Positions 26,345 to 34,800 of a stretch of DNA of 64,000 nt are shown piece by piece. Below the pieces are notes generated by a model that worked only from the letters and a program-made list of their open reading frames with translations, ran no database searches and was not told the origin of the DNA. The position numbers and the translations under genes were made by a program. Each line of letters begins with the position of its first letter. The first letter of the stretch is position 1. This DNA comes from Limnohabitans sp. B9-3 (GTDB lineage Bacteria; Pseudomonadota; Gammaproteobacteria; Burkholderiales; Burkholderiaceae_C), in NCBI RefSeq assembly GCF_002778325.1, contig NZ_NESI01000012.1, positions 1-64,000 of the forward strand, in the 5' to 3' direction.

Positions 26345-27402
26345 GTATTGAAATAATAAAACCAGGAATGCTGACGACATTTCAGGACCTAGGAAGACAA
26401 CAGCACCAAAGTTTGGGAATACCTGTTGCAGGTGCATTGGACGTTAACGCCCATAGGGTCGCAAATCTTCTTGTAGGAAATAATGTCAATGAAGCGACAT
26501 TAGAGGTCACAGTCATCGGTCCAAAAATAAAGTTCAACAAGCCGTGTTGCATCGCTGTCTCTGGCGCAGATTTAACGCCAGCTGTCAACGGCTATGCTGT
26601 GTCTATGAACCGCCCCTTGGTGATTCGCCCTGGAGACATACTTTCTTTTGGCGAACGCAGTCATGGTGCTAGAGCGTATATCGCCATACATGGGGGTTTT
26701 GCACTAAAACCGGTCTTGGGCAGCATGAGCACTTACCTACGAAGTGCTATTGGCGGTTTAGATGGCAGAGCCTTGAGGCCGGGAGATGAAGTTCAATTCA
26801 AAAAATTTCTTGACGAGGTTGATTTAGAAAATCTTGCGCTTGACTTGTGGGCGATCAAATACTGCATGCCTGCTTCGTTGGTGAAATCAAACAGGTCAGA
26901 GTTGCGAATCATAAAAAGTGCGCAGTGGGAAGATTTCAGTACAGAAAGTCGTGTCAATATTCTTACTGAATCATTCAAGGTAACCCCGGTTTCTGATCGC
27001 ATGGGATACCGATTGGAGGGGCCACAGCTTAAATTGAAAGCCCCCCGACAAATGATCTCGGAATCGGTACTATTTGGAACAATTCAAGTTCCTGTTGGTG
27101 GCCAAGCCATTATATTAATGGCAGATAGGCAGACCACGGGCGGATATCCTAAAATTGCTTACGTCGCGAGTATTGATCATCCGTTGTTGGCGCAGATGAT
27201 GCCCGGTGATCGGTTTACTTTTAAGCTGATTGAAATTGGTGATGCTCAATCATTAGATTACAAACGTGAACAAGATTTTGTGGCGCTTTCCAAGCAAACT
27301 GGTCAATTTAAAAAACTCCTTGATGAAGCGTCTAGGCTCGGTCATGAGAGACAAGTAGGCATAGAGTCTGAAAACCTGATGGAATTGGCCGGTATTAGAT
27401 GA
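26341..27402 (+). CDS. PxpC/KipA-like biotin-dependent carboxyltransferase-fold subunit
   Basis: The 353-residue product has the family pattern from the start: EIIKPGMLTTFQDLGRQQHQ, GIPVAGALDVNAHRVANLLVGN, and VSGADLTPAVNG. The middle holds PVSDRMGYRLEGPQL and the C-terminal third QIPV-like VPVGGQAIILMADRQTTGGYP. It pairs with the PxpB-like subunit, whose gene it overlaps, and overlaps the TauE-like gene downstream by four bases. It is AT-rich like its partner. Alternatives are urea-carboxylase or allophanate-hydrolase-related activities. Confidence 0.84.
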   Translation: MSIEIIKPGMLTTFQDLGRQQHQSLGIPVAGALDVNAHRVANLLVGNNVNEATLEVTVIGPKIKFNKPCCIAVSGADLTPAVNGYAVSMNRPLVIRPGDILSFGERSHGARAYIAIHGGFALKPVLGSMSTYLRSAIGGLDGRALRPGDEVQFKKFLDEVDLENLALDLWAIKYCMPASLVKSNRSELRIIKSAQWEDFSTESRVNILTESFKVTPVSDRMGYRLEGPQLKLKAPRQMISESVLFGTIQVPVGGQAIILMADRQTTGGYPKIAYVASIDHPLLAQMMPGDRFTFKLIEIGDAQSLDYKREQDFVALSKQTGQFKKLLDEASRLGHERQVGIESENLMELAGIR

Positions 27403-28154
27403 ATGAAATCTTATTAATAGCACTTGTATTTTTGCTGGCCGGCTATATCAAGGGGGTGGTAGGGATGGGCTTGCCTACCGTCGCAATGGGCTTGCTTGGA
27501 ATACTCATTGAGCCCGTGCAAGCAGCTGCATTATTGGTCATTCCTTCTTTGGTGACTAACATTTGGCAGTTCATGAGCGGTCCATCCCGGCTTGTGATTT
27601 TGAGAAGATTTGGACTGATGATGTTTTCCTTGTGCGTGGGTACAAGTCTTGGCATCCAGTTTTTAACAGCAACAAATAACCACTGGCCAAATATCACGCT
27701 TGGTACGGTACTCGCTATTTATGCAATCGTTGCACTTTTTCATCCGAAATTCAAAGTCTCGCTGCGCTATGAAAAATTAACATCGCCACTCGTCGGCTTG
27801 ACTACAGGCGTTTTGACAGGCGCTACAGGCGTTTTTGTCATACCCGCAGTGCCATATTTCAGCTCAATGGGTTTGACCAAAGATGAGTTGATACAAACGC
27901 TTGGTTTGTCATTCACGATTTCCACCATCGCATTGGGACTCGCCCTTGGTTTTTCGGGAGCCTACTCTGAAGCGAATTTCAAGCTGTCATTGTTTGCCAT
28001 ACTGCCAGCCATTGCCGGCATGTTTCTTGGACAACACAATCGAGACAAGATCGATCCCATAAGATTCAAGGCATACTTTTTCGGCTGCTTATTCTGTCTT
28101 GGAAGTTATATGGCTTTGACGGCTGCCTATAAATACTTCAACGCCCTTTCATAA
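27399..28154 (+). CDS. TauE/SafE-family anion exporter-like membrane protein
   Basis: This is a 251-residue polytopic protein with about eight hydrophobic segments. The family entry LLAGYIKGVVGMGLPTVAMG is followed in the second half by its repeat LTTGVLTGATGVFVIPAVPY. TauE/SafE proteins move sulfur-containing or organic anions; direction and substrate vary. The start overlaps the pxpC-like stop as ATGA, so transport is coupled to the pxpBC-like enzyme. I infer uptake or export of a lactam or a carboxylate related to that enzyme. Confidence 0.83.
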   Translation: MNEILLIALVFLLAGYIKGVVGMGLPTVAMGLLGILIEPVQAAALLVIPSLVTNIWQFMSGPSRLVILRRFGLMMFSLCVGTSLGIQFLTATNNHWPNITLGTVLAIYAIVALFHPKFKVSLRYEKLTSPLVGLTTGVLTGATGVFVIPAVPYFSSMGLTKDELIQTLGLSFTISTIALGLALGFSGAYSEANFKLSLFAILPAIAGMFLGQHNRDKIDPIRFKAYFFGCLFCLGSYMALTAAYKYFNALS

Positions 28155-28243
28155 GCGGGGCGGCCCTCGTAGGGACCGGCTAACACGCCTTTTAGGTTGG
28201 GTGCCAGCCACGTGCCCCGTGCTTGCGGGGGCGCGAAGTTTGA

Positions 28244-29032
28244 TTAAGTTTTCAACACGTAGCCCATCTTGGTAGAAAGCTCAAGGCCTAGCTTTTTCAA
28301 CAAATGTGCGGCCTCACCATCCAAGCTTGCGTTAAAGCTCGGCGACATACCCAGTGTGGTGATGGAGGCAATGGGTTCGCCTGTTTGGTCAAACAGAGGG
28401 ACCGACAAAGCGTTGAGACCCGCACGTCGAGCGCCTAGGGAACTTGCAATTCCATTTCGCTGAATGGCTTCAAAGTTTTTATACACACGGTTGATCTCAC
28501 TGGGTGTGCACCTATTTTTTTCTTCAAGTTCAAGTCGGACCAAAGGCTCTGTCATGGCGCGTGGCCGATGGGCGGCGAGCAGCATGGCCGTCGCCGAAGT
28601 TGTGATGCTGAGGTGAACCCCGGGCTTCATGCGAATAGACAGAGGCGAGTTGCTCTCGAACCATTTCACAATGGTCGGACCGTTGCCAACCCATTGCCCT
28701 ATGCCAACGGCTTGCCCTAGATCAGGATTGGTTAATTTCCCCACAAAATTTTCAAAATAGGGCTCAAGAAAATTGAGCAGTTCTTGACCATGCGTGGCGG
28801 CTTGGCCCAAGCGATACGTCAACAAACCCAAGTCATAGCGACTGCCCATTTGCTGCTTGGAGATCAGCCCAGACTTCGTCATGCTGACCAAATACCTGTG
28901 CAGTTTGGCCGCGTTGATGCCTGTCGCCATTTCCAGCTCTTTGAGGCGAGTCGGGCGTTGTACCTGCAGCATGCCTTGCAAGATGGCGCCGACCGTTTCA
29001 GCGGCATCAACCCCTTTTTGTTCACGTTCCAT
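28244..29032 (-). CDS. IclR-family transcriptional regulator (module A)
   Basis: The product is 262 residues from the start MEREQKGVDAAETVG, which has AAGGA five bases upstream; a longer frame lacks such a site. The N-terminal winged helix reads RLKELEMATGINAAKLHRYLV. The C-terminal effector domain ends NASLDGEAAHLLKKLGLELS. IclR proteins control nearby catabolic genes in response to aromatic acids or related metabolites. It is divergent from a Bug receptor gene, so the 114-base gap between them probably holds the shared regulatory sites. Confidence 0.88.
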   Translation of the reverse strand: MEREQKGVDAAETVGAILQGMLQVQRPTRLKELEMATGINAAKLHRYLVSMTKSGLISKQQMGSRYDLGLLTYRLGQAATHGQELLNFLEPYFENFVGKLTNPDLGQAVGIGQWVGNGPTIVKWFESNSPLSIRMKPGVHLSITTSATAMLLAAHRPRAMTEPLVRLELEEKNRCTPSEINRVYKNFEAIQRNGIASSLGARRAGLNALSVPLFDQTGEPIASITTLGMSPSFNASLDGEAAHLLKKLGLELSTKMGYVLKT

Positions 29033-29085
29033 CGAAATCCTTGCCAATTGGTTTGAGTGAAAACCCGAATGACGACCGTTCAAAG

Positions 29086-29116
29086 TTGACCTAAGATGAA
29101 TTTCACCTGATGTAAT
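29086..29116 (+). promoter_or_regulatory. Possible promoter for the module A operon
   Basis: TTGACC at 29086-29091 and TGTAAT at 29111-29116 resemble sigma70 elements, with a long 19-base spacer. They lie between the IclR gene and the first Bug receptor gene, about 30 bases before its start. The wide spacing fits an activated promoter, but this is only suggestive. Confidence 0.3.
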
Positions 29117-29146
29117 TTATTATTCTATGAGTAATTAAAGGGCTGT

Positions 29147-30127
29147 ATGAAATTCTTCAATGTGAAACATGCGTTGCTTCTTGCTTTGAGCTTTTGGGCA
29201 TGCCATGGTGTGGCGCAAGACGTCAAAAATTACCCCAATCGTTCCGTTAAATTGGTCGTTCCCTTCACCGCGGGATCGACCGTCGATGTGTTGGGGCGTG
29301 CCATTGGCGAAGAATTGCAGGCGGAGTTCAATCAGCCGTTCGTCGTGGATAACCGTGCAGGTGCGAGCACGTTGCTGGCGGCCAAACTGGTGGCCGCTGC
29401 ACCGGCAGATGGCTACACCCTTTTATTTCCAACCGTCACCACACTCAGCTTGGGTCCTCAGTTGATGGCCGCACCTGGGTTTGACCCCTTCAAAGATGTG
29501 TCGATGATTGCCCGGCTCGGATTGACCAACTTTTTCTTAGTGGTCACGCCCTCATTCCCAGCCCGAAACATGAAAGAGTGGATTGAGCTGATTCGGAAAA
29601 ATCCAGGAAAGTACAGCTACGGGTCGTCGGGAAGCGGATCACCGCAGCATATTTTTATGGAGTTGCTCAAGAAAGATTTGAACTTAGACATCGTTCATAT
29701 CCCCTACAAAGGCAGCAACAGCTCGATGATGGATTTGCTGTCAGGCAAAGTGCAAATGGCGTTCCTGGATGGGACCTTGGCCATTCCTCATCTGAAGACA
29801 GAAAAGCTCTTCACGGTGGGAACATCGATGGCCAAGCGTACGGTCTTGATACCGAGTGTGCCGACGATTGCAGATACGGTGCCCGGCTTCGATTGGTCGG
29901 GTTGGATTGCATTTGCGGGTCCTCCCAATATGCCCAGTTCAGTGGTTGACCTGTTGGCTGAAAAAATCAGGCGTTTTCAAGCCACGCCGGCTTACACCAC
30001 CTTGTTGAACAAAGCAGCCATGGAGCCTTCTGAGCCCATGACGCCTGCCATGACCAGTGAGTTTGTGAAAAAAGAATACAAGCGCTGGACCCCTGTGATT
30101 GCGGCGTCAGGCGCAGCCGTGGATTGA
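29147..30127 (+). CDS. Bug-family periplasmic receptor (module A, first)
   Basis: This is a 326-residue receptor. Its signal peptide is MKFFNVKHALLLALSFWACH with cleavage near GVAQD. The family core has RSVKLVVPFTAGSTVDVLGR, VVDNRAGASTLLAAKLV and IVHIPYKGSNSSMMDLLSGK. AAAGGG precedes the ATG. It heads the operon opposite the IclR regulator, and a cupin gene begins 28 bases after its stop. Bug receptors bind carboxylates through backbone contacts in two loops, so ligand identity cannot be predicted. Confidence 0.92.
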   Translation: MKFFNVKHALLLALSFWACHGVAQDVKNYPNRSVKLVVPFTAGSTVDVLGRAIGEELQAEFNQPFVVDNRAGASTLLAAKLVAAAPADGYTLLFPTVTTLSLGPQLMAAPGFDPFKDVSMIARLGLTNFFLVVTPSFPARNMKEWIELIRKNPGKYSYGSSGSGSPQHIFMELLKKDLNLDIVHIPYKGSNSSMMDLLSGKVQMAFLDGTLAIPHLKTEKLFTVGTSMAKRTVLIPSVPTIADTVPGFDWSGWIAFAGPPNMPSSVVDLLAEKIRRFQATPAYTTLLNKAAMEPSEPMTPAMTSEFVKKEYKRWTPVIAASGAAVD

Positions 30128-30155
30128 AACTTTGGATGACGCCAGAAAGAAAACT

Positions 30156-30707
30156 ATGCCACACAGTATTCGCCGCATCGTCACAGGCCATGACGCCTCT
30201 GGCAAAGCCATTGTCGAGATGGATGGACCCGCGCCCAATCAAAAAATAAGAGAAGGCACAGGCTTCATCAGCACGCTGGTGTGGGTGACGGATGAAACAC
30301 CCGCCCGAATGGATTTACGAGCTGACCGGGCTGACAGAACCATGGGCGTACCGCCACCCGCCATGGGCTCGGTGCTTCGGGTGGTGGAGTTTCCTCCCGT
30401 CACGAAGGCCGCTGAGTCGGTGAGCCAAGCGGACATCTTGAAGGTGATGGGCGTCAGCGACAGTGCCACGAATGGACAGCCGGCACGCCACGCGTTCATG
30501 CACCGAACCAAAAGTTTGGACTACGTGTTTGTCATGTCTGGAGAAATTGACATGTTGCTTGACGACTCCGAAGTCCATATGAAAGCTGGAGACATCATGA
30601 TTCAGCAGGGTACCAATCACGCGTGGGTCAATCGCTCCTCAGGCATGTGCCGCATTGCTTTTGTGTTGATCGATGGCATTGATCCCTTGCAAAGTCAGCA
30701 ACAGTAA
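30156..30707 (+). CDS. Cupin-domain protein, paralogue of the one in module B
   Basis: The 183-residue product starts MPHSIRRIVTGHDASGKAIV. A cupin barrel in the second half holds SLDYVFVMSGEIDMLLDDSE, then KAGDIMIQQGTNHAWVNR. The metal-type histidine of GTNHAWVN is present, but the first cupin HxH is replaced by RTKSLDY-like sequence, so catalysis by a standard three-His site is doubtful. The same N-terminal signature and barrel recur in the protein encoded at 56397-56891. Related proteins sit in many Bug/IclR clusters. Its role may be to act on, or bind, the pathway substrate. Confidence 0.8.
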   Translation: MPHSIRRIVTGHDASGKAIVEMDGPAPNQKIREGTGFISTLVWVTDETPARMDLRADRADRTMGVPPPAMGSVLRVVEFPPVTKAAESVSQADILKVMGVSDSATNGQPARHAFMHRTKSLDYVFVMSGEIDMLLDDSEVHMKAGDIMIQQGTNHAWVNRSSGMCRIAFVLIDGIDPLQSQQQ

Positions 30708-30732
30708 AAGCTAATTTGAAAGAAGATGTCCT

Positions 30733-31761
30733 ATGAAATTCGGTGTTTTTGACCATTTGGACCGTGGATCCGTGTCCATCACGGACCATTACGAAAACCG
30801 ATTCAAGTTGGCCGAGATTTACGATCGCGCGGGCTTTCACGCTTATCACATCGCCGAGCACCATGGCACACCGCTTGGGCTGGCCTCTTCACCCAGCGTG
30901 TTTTTGGCGGCACTGGCACAACGTACGAAACGTTTGCGTTTTGGCCCACTCGTCTACACCTTAAGCCTGACGCACCCTCTGCGCATCATTGAAGAGGTGT
31001 GCATGCTCGATCAGATGAGCGGCGGTCGTTTGGAGTTGGGCATTGGTCGTGGCAGCTCGCCCTATGAAATGGGTTATTTCGGCGTCGACGCGAAGAACTC
31101 AGGAAAGCTGTACATCGAGTCCTACGACGTCGTCATGATGGGTTTGACTTCGCAACTGATCAATTTTGAAGGTGAGCATTTCAGCTTCAAAGATGTACCC
31201 GTGGAGTTGACGTGCATCCAAAAACCGCACCCCCCTATCTGGTACGGCATGTCTGCCCCCGCCGCGGTCCCTTGGGCCGCTGAAAACAGTGTGAACATTG
31301 TTTGCAACGGGCCATCGTTGCCTGTCAAAGCCATCACGGACAAATACCGTGAGGTGAGGGCCGACAAGTTTGGTGATGAAAATGACACCCTGCCTTTCAT
31401 GGGGCTAGGACGCCACATCGTCATTGCCGACACTTACAAAGAAGCGTATGAAACAGGTGAGCATGGCTTCAACTGTTGGTACAACAGCCTTCAGCACCTG
31501 TGGCGGGCGAATGGCAATCCGATGAAGAGTTATCCGATTCCGGAAGATTTTTCCGCGGCGGTGAAAGCGGGCATTGTTCTCGTTGGGACACCCGAACAAG
31601 TCACGCACGGGCTTCAGCGCGAGATTGACATTTCAGGCGTCAACTATGTGCTGACCCGCTTTGCATTTGGCGACCTCAGTTATGGGGAGTCTTTGCGCTC
31701 CTTGACGCTTTTCGAGCAAGAGGTGATGCCGCGGTTTGAGCAAGAAGTTGTGTTGGCTTGA
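30733..31761 (+). CDS. LLM-class flavin-dependent monooxygenase (luciferase-like)
   Basis: The 342-residue TIM-barrel protein starts MKFGVFDHLDRGSVSI. It has EIYDRAGFHAYHIAEHHGTP, the flavin-side segment RLRFGPLVYTLSLTHPLRII, and MSGGRLELGIGRGSSPYEMG, all typical of bacterial luciferase-like oxygenases. Such enzymes use reduced FMN supplied by a separate reductase to oxygenate organic substrates. No flavin reductase gene is adjacent here; module B does have one. It follows the cupin by 25 bases and overlaps or abuts the next Bug receptor gene. Confidence 0.88.
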   Translation: MKFGVFDHLDRGSVSITDHYENRFKLAEIYDRAGFHAYHIAEHHGTPLGLASSPSVFLAALAQRTKRLRFGPLVYTLSLTHPLRIIEEVCMLDQMSGGRLELGIGRGSSPYEMGYFGVDAKNSGKLYIESYDVVMMGLTSQLINFEGEHFSFKDVPVELTCIQKPHPPIWYGMSAPAAVPWAAENSVNIVCNGPSLPVKAITDKYREVRADKFGDENDTLPFMGLGRHIVIADTYKEAYETGEHGFNCWYNSLQHLWRANGNPMKSYPIPEDFSAAVKAGIVLVGTPEQVTHGLQREIDISGVNYVLTRFAFGDLSYGESLRSLTLFEQEVMPRFEQEVVLA

Positions 31762-31790
31762 ATCGAACCGATATGACCCCTCATTCCATC

Positions 31791-32747
31791 ATGAAGAAAT
31801 TATTTTTATGGGTTTGTCTGTGCGTGCCGTTTTTAGCAGGGGCACAAGCGCAACCATTTCCTACGCGAGCCATCACCTTGATCGTGCCATTTGCAGCAGG
31901 CGGTCCGGCCGATATTCACACCCGCGCTGTGGTGGAAGAGGCGAGCAAGGCGCTCGGGCAAACCATCGTTGTCGAAAACAAGCCCGGTGCCAGCGGAACA
32001 AATGGCGCATTGACATTGCTTCGCGCACCGGCTGACGGCTACACACTGGCGTTGCTCACGTCCACCCTGTACCGAGAGCCTCACTTGACCAAAGTGAAGT
32101 ACGACCCGTTGAAGGATTTTGCGTACATTCTTTTGATGTCCGATTACACGCAGGGCGTGGCCGTGCGTGCAGATGCACCTTGGAAAACATGGCAAGAGTT
32201 TGTGGCGGATGCCGCACTCAGGCCTAACAAAATCAACGTTGGCGTCAACGGCATTATTGGTGCGCCAAGGATTGTGATGGAAGAGGCCGCTGACGCGAGT
32301 AGTGTGCAGCTCAACATGATTCCCTACAAGGGTGACTCTGAAATCGTCAATGCCTTGCTGGGCGGACACCTGGACGCAGCGCCTTTGTCGGGCATCGCCA
32401 CCGCCTACATTGACGATGGGAAACTTCGCTACTTGGCGCTGTTGACCGAAAACCGCGTCAAGCGTTACCCCACTGTCCCAACCTTGAAAGAAGGCGGCAT
32501 CGATGTGTGGATGAGTTCACCTTATGGTGTGGGTGCGCCCAGCGGCACCGACCCTGCGCGCCTACGAATTCTTCATGATGCTTTCAAGCGCGGACTTGAA
32601 TCACCGGCGAGTCAGCGCGCCATGCAACAGCTCAACCAGCTGATGTATTACCGCAACCAAGAAGACTACCGAAGCTACGTCGTGCAAACGTTTGCGCAAG
32701 AAAAAGTGCGCGTGGAGCGGTTGCGTAAAAAGGGCCTCTTAGATTGA
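31791..32747 (+). CDS. Bug-family periplasmic receptor (module A, second)
   Basis: This is a 318-residue receptor. The start at MKKLFLWVCLCVPFLAGAQA gives a clean signal peptide. An ATG 18 bases upstream is also in frame and neither has a good ribosome site. The family core is RAITLIVPFAAGGPADIHTR, IVVENKPGASGTNGALTLL and MIPYKGDSEIVNALLGGH. The stop region overlaps the upstream frame of the next Bug receptor, giving two receptors in tandem. Divergence between the pair suggests different ligands. Confidence 0.9.
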   Translation: MKKLFLWVCLCVPFLAGAQAQPFPTRAITLIVPFAAGGPADIHTRAVVEEASKALGQTIVVENKPGASGTNGALTLLRAPADGYTLALLTSTLYREPHLTKVKYDPLKDFAYILLMSDYTQGVAVRADAPWKTWQEFVADAALRPNKINVGVNGIIGAPRIVMEEAADASSVQLNMIPYKGDSEIVNALLGGHLDAAPLSGIATAYIDDGKLRYLALLTENRVKRYPTVPTLKEGGIDVWMSSPYGVGAPSGTDPARLRILHDAFKRGLESPASQRAMQQLNQLMYYRNQEDYRSYVVQTFAQEKVRVERLRKKGLLD

Positions 32748-32782
32748 GGTGCGTGACCGTCATTGATCGAAAAGGGGTGCTT

Positions 32783-33745
32783 GTGAAATCACATGTTTTA
32801 TCAGGGCTCATTGCCGCCGCCATATTCGCTGTCTCGCCTGCCATGGCGGATGTATTTCCGTCAAAACCAATTCGCTTGATTGTTTCAAATCCACCCGGCG
32901 GAACGGTTGATCTTTTGCCCCGTATCTTGGCCGACAAGCTTCGGCAACAACTCGGACAGCCCATCGTGATAGAAAACAAGGCGGGTGCTGCGGGCAACCT
33001 TGCTGCGGAGGCTGTGTTTCGCGCTGAGCCTGACGGTTATACGCTGCTCGTGTCGCCGCCGCCTGCCTTGGTGATCAATCAGAGCTTGTATCCCAAGCTT
33101 GCGTTTGATCCCCAGGCCTTCACGCCCGTTTCGGTAATGGCGAAAGTGCCCAATGCGTTGTTGGTGCGTCAAGATTTCCCAGCGAAGAATATTGCAGAAT
33201 TTATCGCCTACGCCAAAGCGCGACCAAAGGCTGTGACCTATGCATCCCAAGGGAATGGCTCTACCAGTCATCTCACGGCTGAGCTGTTCAGCACGATGGG
33301 ATCCATCAGCATGTTGCATGTGCCCTACAAGGGATCCAGTCCTGCACTGAATGATTTGTTAGGCGGACAGGTCCATGCCATGTTTGACAACCTCGGCGCT
33401 TCACTGGAGCACGTCAAGGCGGGTAAGTTGAAAGTGCTTGGGGTAGGCAGTGCCACGCGCGTGCCTTTTCTACCCGATGTGCAAGCCATTTCTGAAACGC
33501 TGACTGGGTTTGAGGCGGTCACTTGGTTTGGCATTGTTGCGCCGCCCAAAACGCCTGCGCAGGTTGTGGAAAAGCTTTCCGCAGCCGTGGCCGATGCGTT
33601 GCGCGATGAAGGCATACGGACTCAATTGGGCAAACTCAGTGCGACGTCGGTTGGCAGCACACCTGTCGAAATGGGTGCCTTCATGAAAATTGAAGCATCG
33701 CAATGGGGTGGCGTCATTCGCAGTGCCAATGTGAAGATTGACTGA
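32783..33745 (+). CDS. Bug-family periplasmic receptor (module A, third)
   Basis: The product is 320 residues. The GTG at 32783 has AAGGGG seven bases upstream and begins a good signal peptide (MKSHVLSGLIAAAIFAVSPA, cleaved near AMADV). An earlier TTG frame would add a charged tail. The core is KPIRLIVSNPPGGTVDLLPR, IVIENKAGAAGNLAAEAV and MLHVPYKGSSPALNDLLGGQ. It is followed by a dehydrogenase gene 40 bases on. It is the third receptor of one operon, an unusual concentration. Confidence 0.9.
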   Translation: MKSHVLSGLIAAAIFAVSPAMADVFPSKPIRLIVSNPPGGTVDLLPRILADKLRQQLGQPIVIENKAGAAGNLAAEAVFRAEPDGYTLLVSPPPALVINQSLYPKLAFDPQAFTPVSVMAKVPNALLVRQDFPAKNIAEFIAYAKARPKAVTYASQGNGSTSHLTAELFSTMGSISMLHVPYKGSSPALNDLLGGQVHAMFDNLGASLEHVKAGKLKVLGVGSATRVPFLPDVQAISETLTGFEAVTWFGIVAPPKTPAQVVEKLSAAVADALRDEGIRTQLGKLSATSVGSTPVEMGAFMKIEASQWGGVIRSANVKID

Positions 33746-33785
33746 GCCCGTGTCCCTACTGAGATTCAGCAACAGGAAATAAAGT

Positions 33786-34754
33786 TTGAAAAAAATTGCC
33801 ATTCTGGATGACTACCAAGGCGTCGCCTTGTCGCAAGGACCTTGGCGTCGCCTTGAGTCTCGGTGTGAAATTCAAGTCTTTCGTGAGCACATGGACTCTG
33901 AAGACGAATTGGTGGCCACGCTTGCTGAGTTTGACATCGTGGTGGCCAATCGCGAGCGCACCCCTTTTCCACGAACCTTGCTGCAACGTTTGCCACGTCT
34001 GCGTCTCATCGCGACCTCGGGAAAGCGCAATGCGTCCATTGATGTAACCGCAGCGCAAGAGTTGGGCATTCTGGTGTGCGGTACGGAAACACTGAGTTAC
34101 CCCACCGTCGAGTTGACTTGGGCGCTGATTCTTGCTTTGTCCCGCGATCTCGTGGCTGAAGTCAATTCGGTCAGGCGTGGTGGCTGGCAACACACCCTAG
34201 GAACAGGCCTGCATGGCAAAGTCTTGGGCGTGATTGGTTTGGGACGGCTTGGCAATGCCGTCGCGAAAATTGGCCTTGCGTTTGGGATGGAAGTCTTGGC
34301 TTGTTCACGCAGCTTGACAGATTCACAAGCCCAAGCACTTGGTGTGCAGGCCGTGTCGCTTGATGAATTGTTAGTGCGATCGGACGTCGTCACGCTCCAT
34401 GTCCCTCTCAACAAACAAAGCGTGAATTTGATGGGTGCAGACCAGTTCAAGCGCATGAAGCCCAGTGCTATTTTGGTCAACACCGCACGCGGTCCTGTGG
34501 TGAATGAAGCTGCACTGATTGATGCGCTGAAAAACCAACTCATTCGCGCTGCTGCTCTGGACGTTTACAACGTGGAGCCCTTGCCGGTGAACCATCCACT
34601 GCGTGAGTGTCCGAATGTTTTGCTGAGCCCGCATTTGGGCTACGTTGTTCAAGAAAACTACCAAGTCGTTTTCGAACAGTCGGTTGAAAACATCACAGCC
34701 TGGTTGGATGGCTGTCCCATCCGCTTGATAGAAGCGCCGGCTCAATCCGCTTAA
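33786..34754 (+). CDS. D-2-hydroxyacid dehydrogenase family protein
   Basis: The 322-residue product has the NAD-binding fold with the dinucleotide loop KVLGVIGLGRLGNAVAKIG. The catalytic trio is the arginine in ILVNTARGPVV, the glutamate in ALDVYNVEPLP and the histidine in VLLSPHLGYV. It would interconvert a 2-oxo acid and a D-2-hydroxy acid. The start codon is TTG with AGGAAA upstream. In this cluster a 2-oxo acid could come from ring cleavage by the neighbouring dioxygenase-like protein, which would make this the next step; that order is inference. Confidence 0.87.
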   Translation: MKKIAILDDYQGVALSQGPWRRLESRCEIQVFREHMDSEDELVATLAEFDIVVANRERTPFPRTLLQRLPRLRLIATSGKRNASIDVTAAQELGILVCGTETLSYPTVELTWALILALSRDLVAEVNSVRRGGWQHTLGTGLHGKVLGVIGLGRLGNAVAKIGLAFGMEVLACSRSLTDSQAQALGVQAVSLDELLVRSDVVTLHVPLNKQSVNLMGADQFKRMKPSAILVNTARGPVVNEAALIDALKNQLIRAAALDVYNVEPLPVNHPLRECPNVLLSPHLGYVVQENYQVVFEQSVENITAWLDGCPIRLIEAPAQSA

Positions 34755-34800
34755 GCATTGCTTCAAACTTCATTAAATCTCTCGGTTACCAGGAGCGACC

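Noticed and set aside
28155-28243. GC-rich hairpins between the TauE-like and IclR genes
   Set aside because: GCCCCG and CGGGGGC can pair with a bulge, but there is no T-run; a terminator is possible but not supported enough to list.
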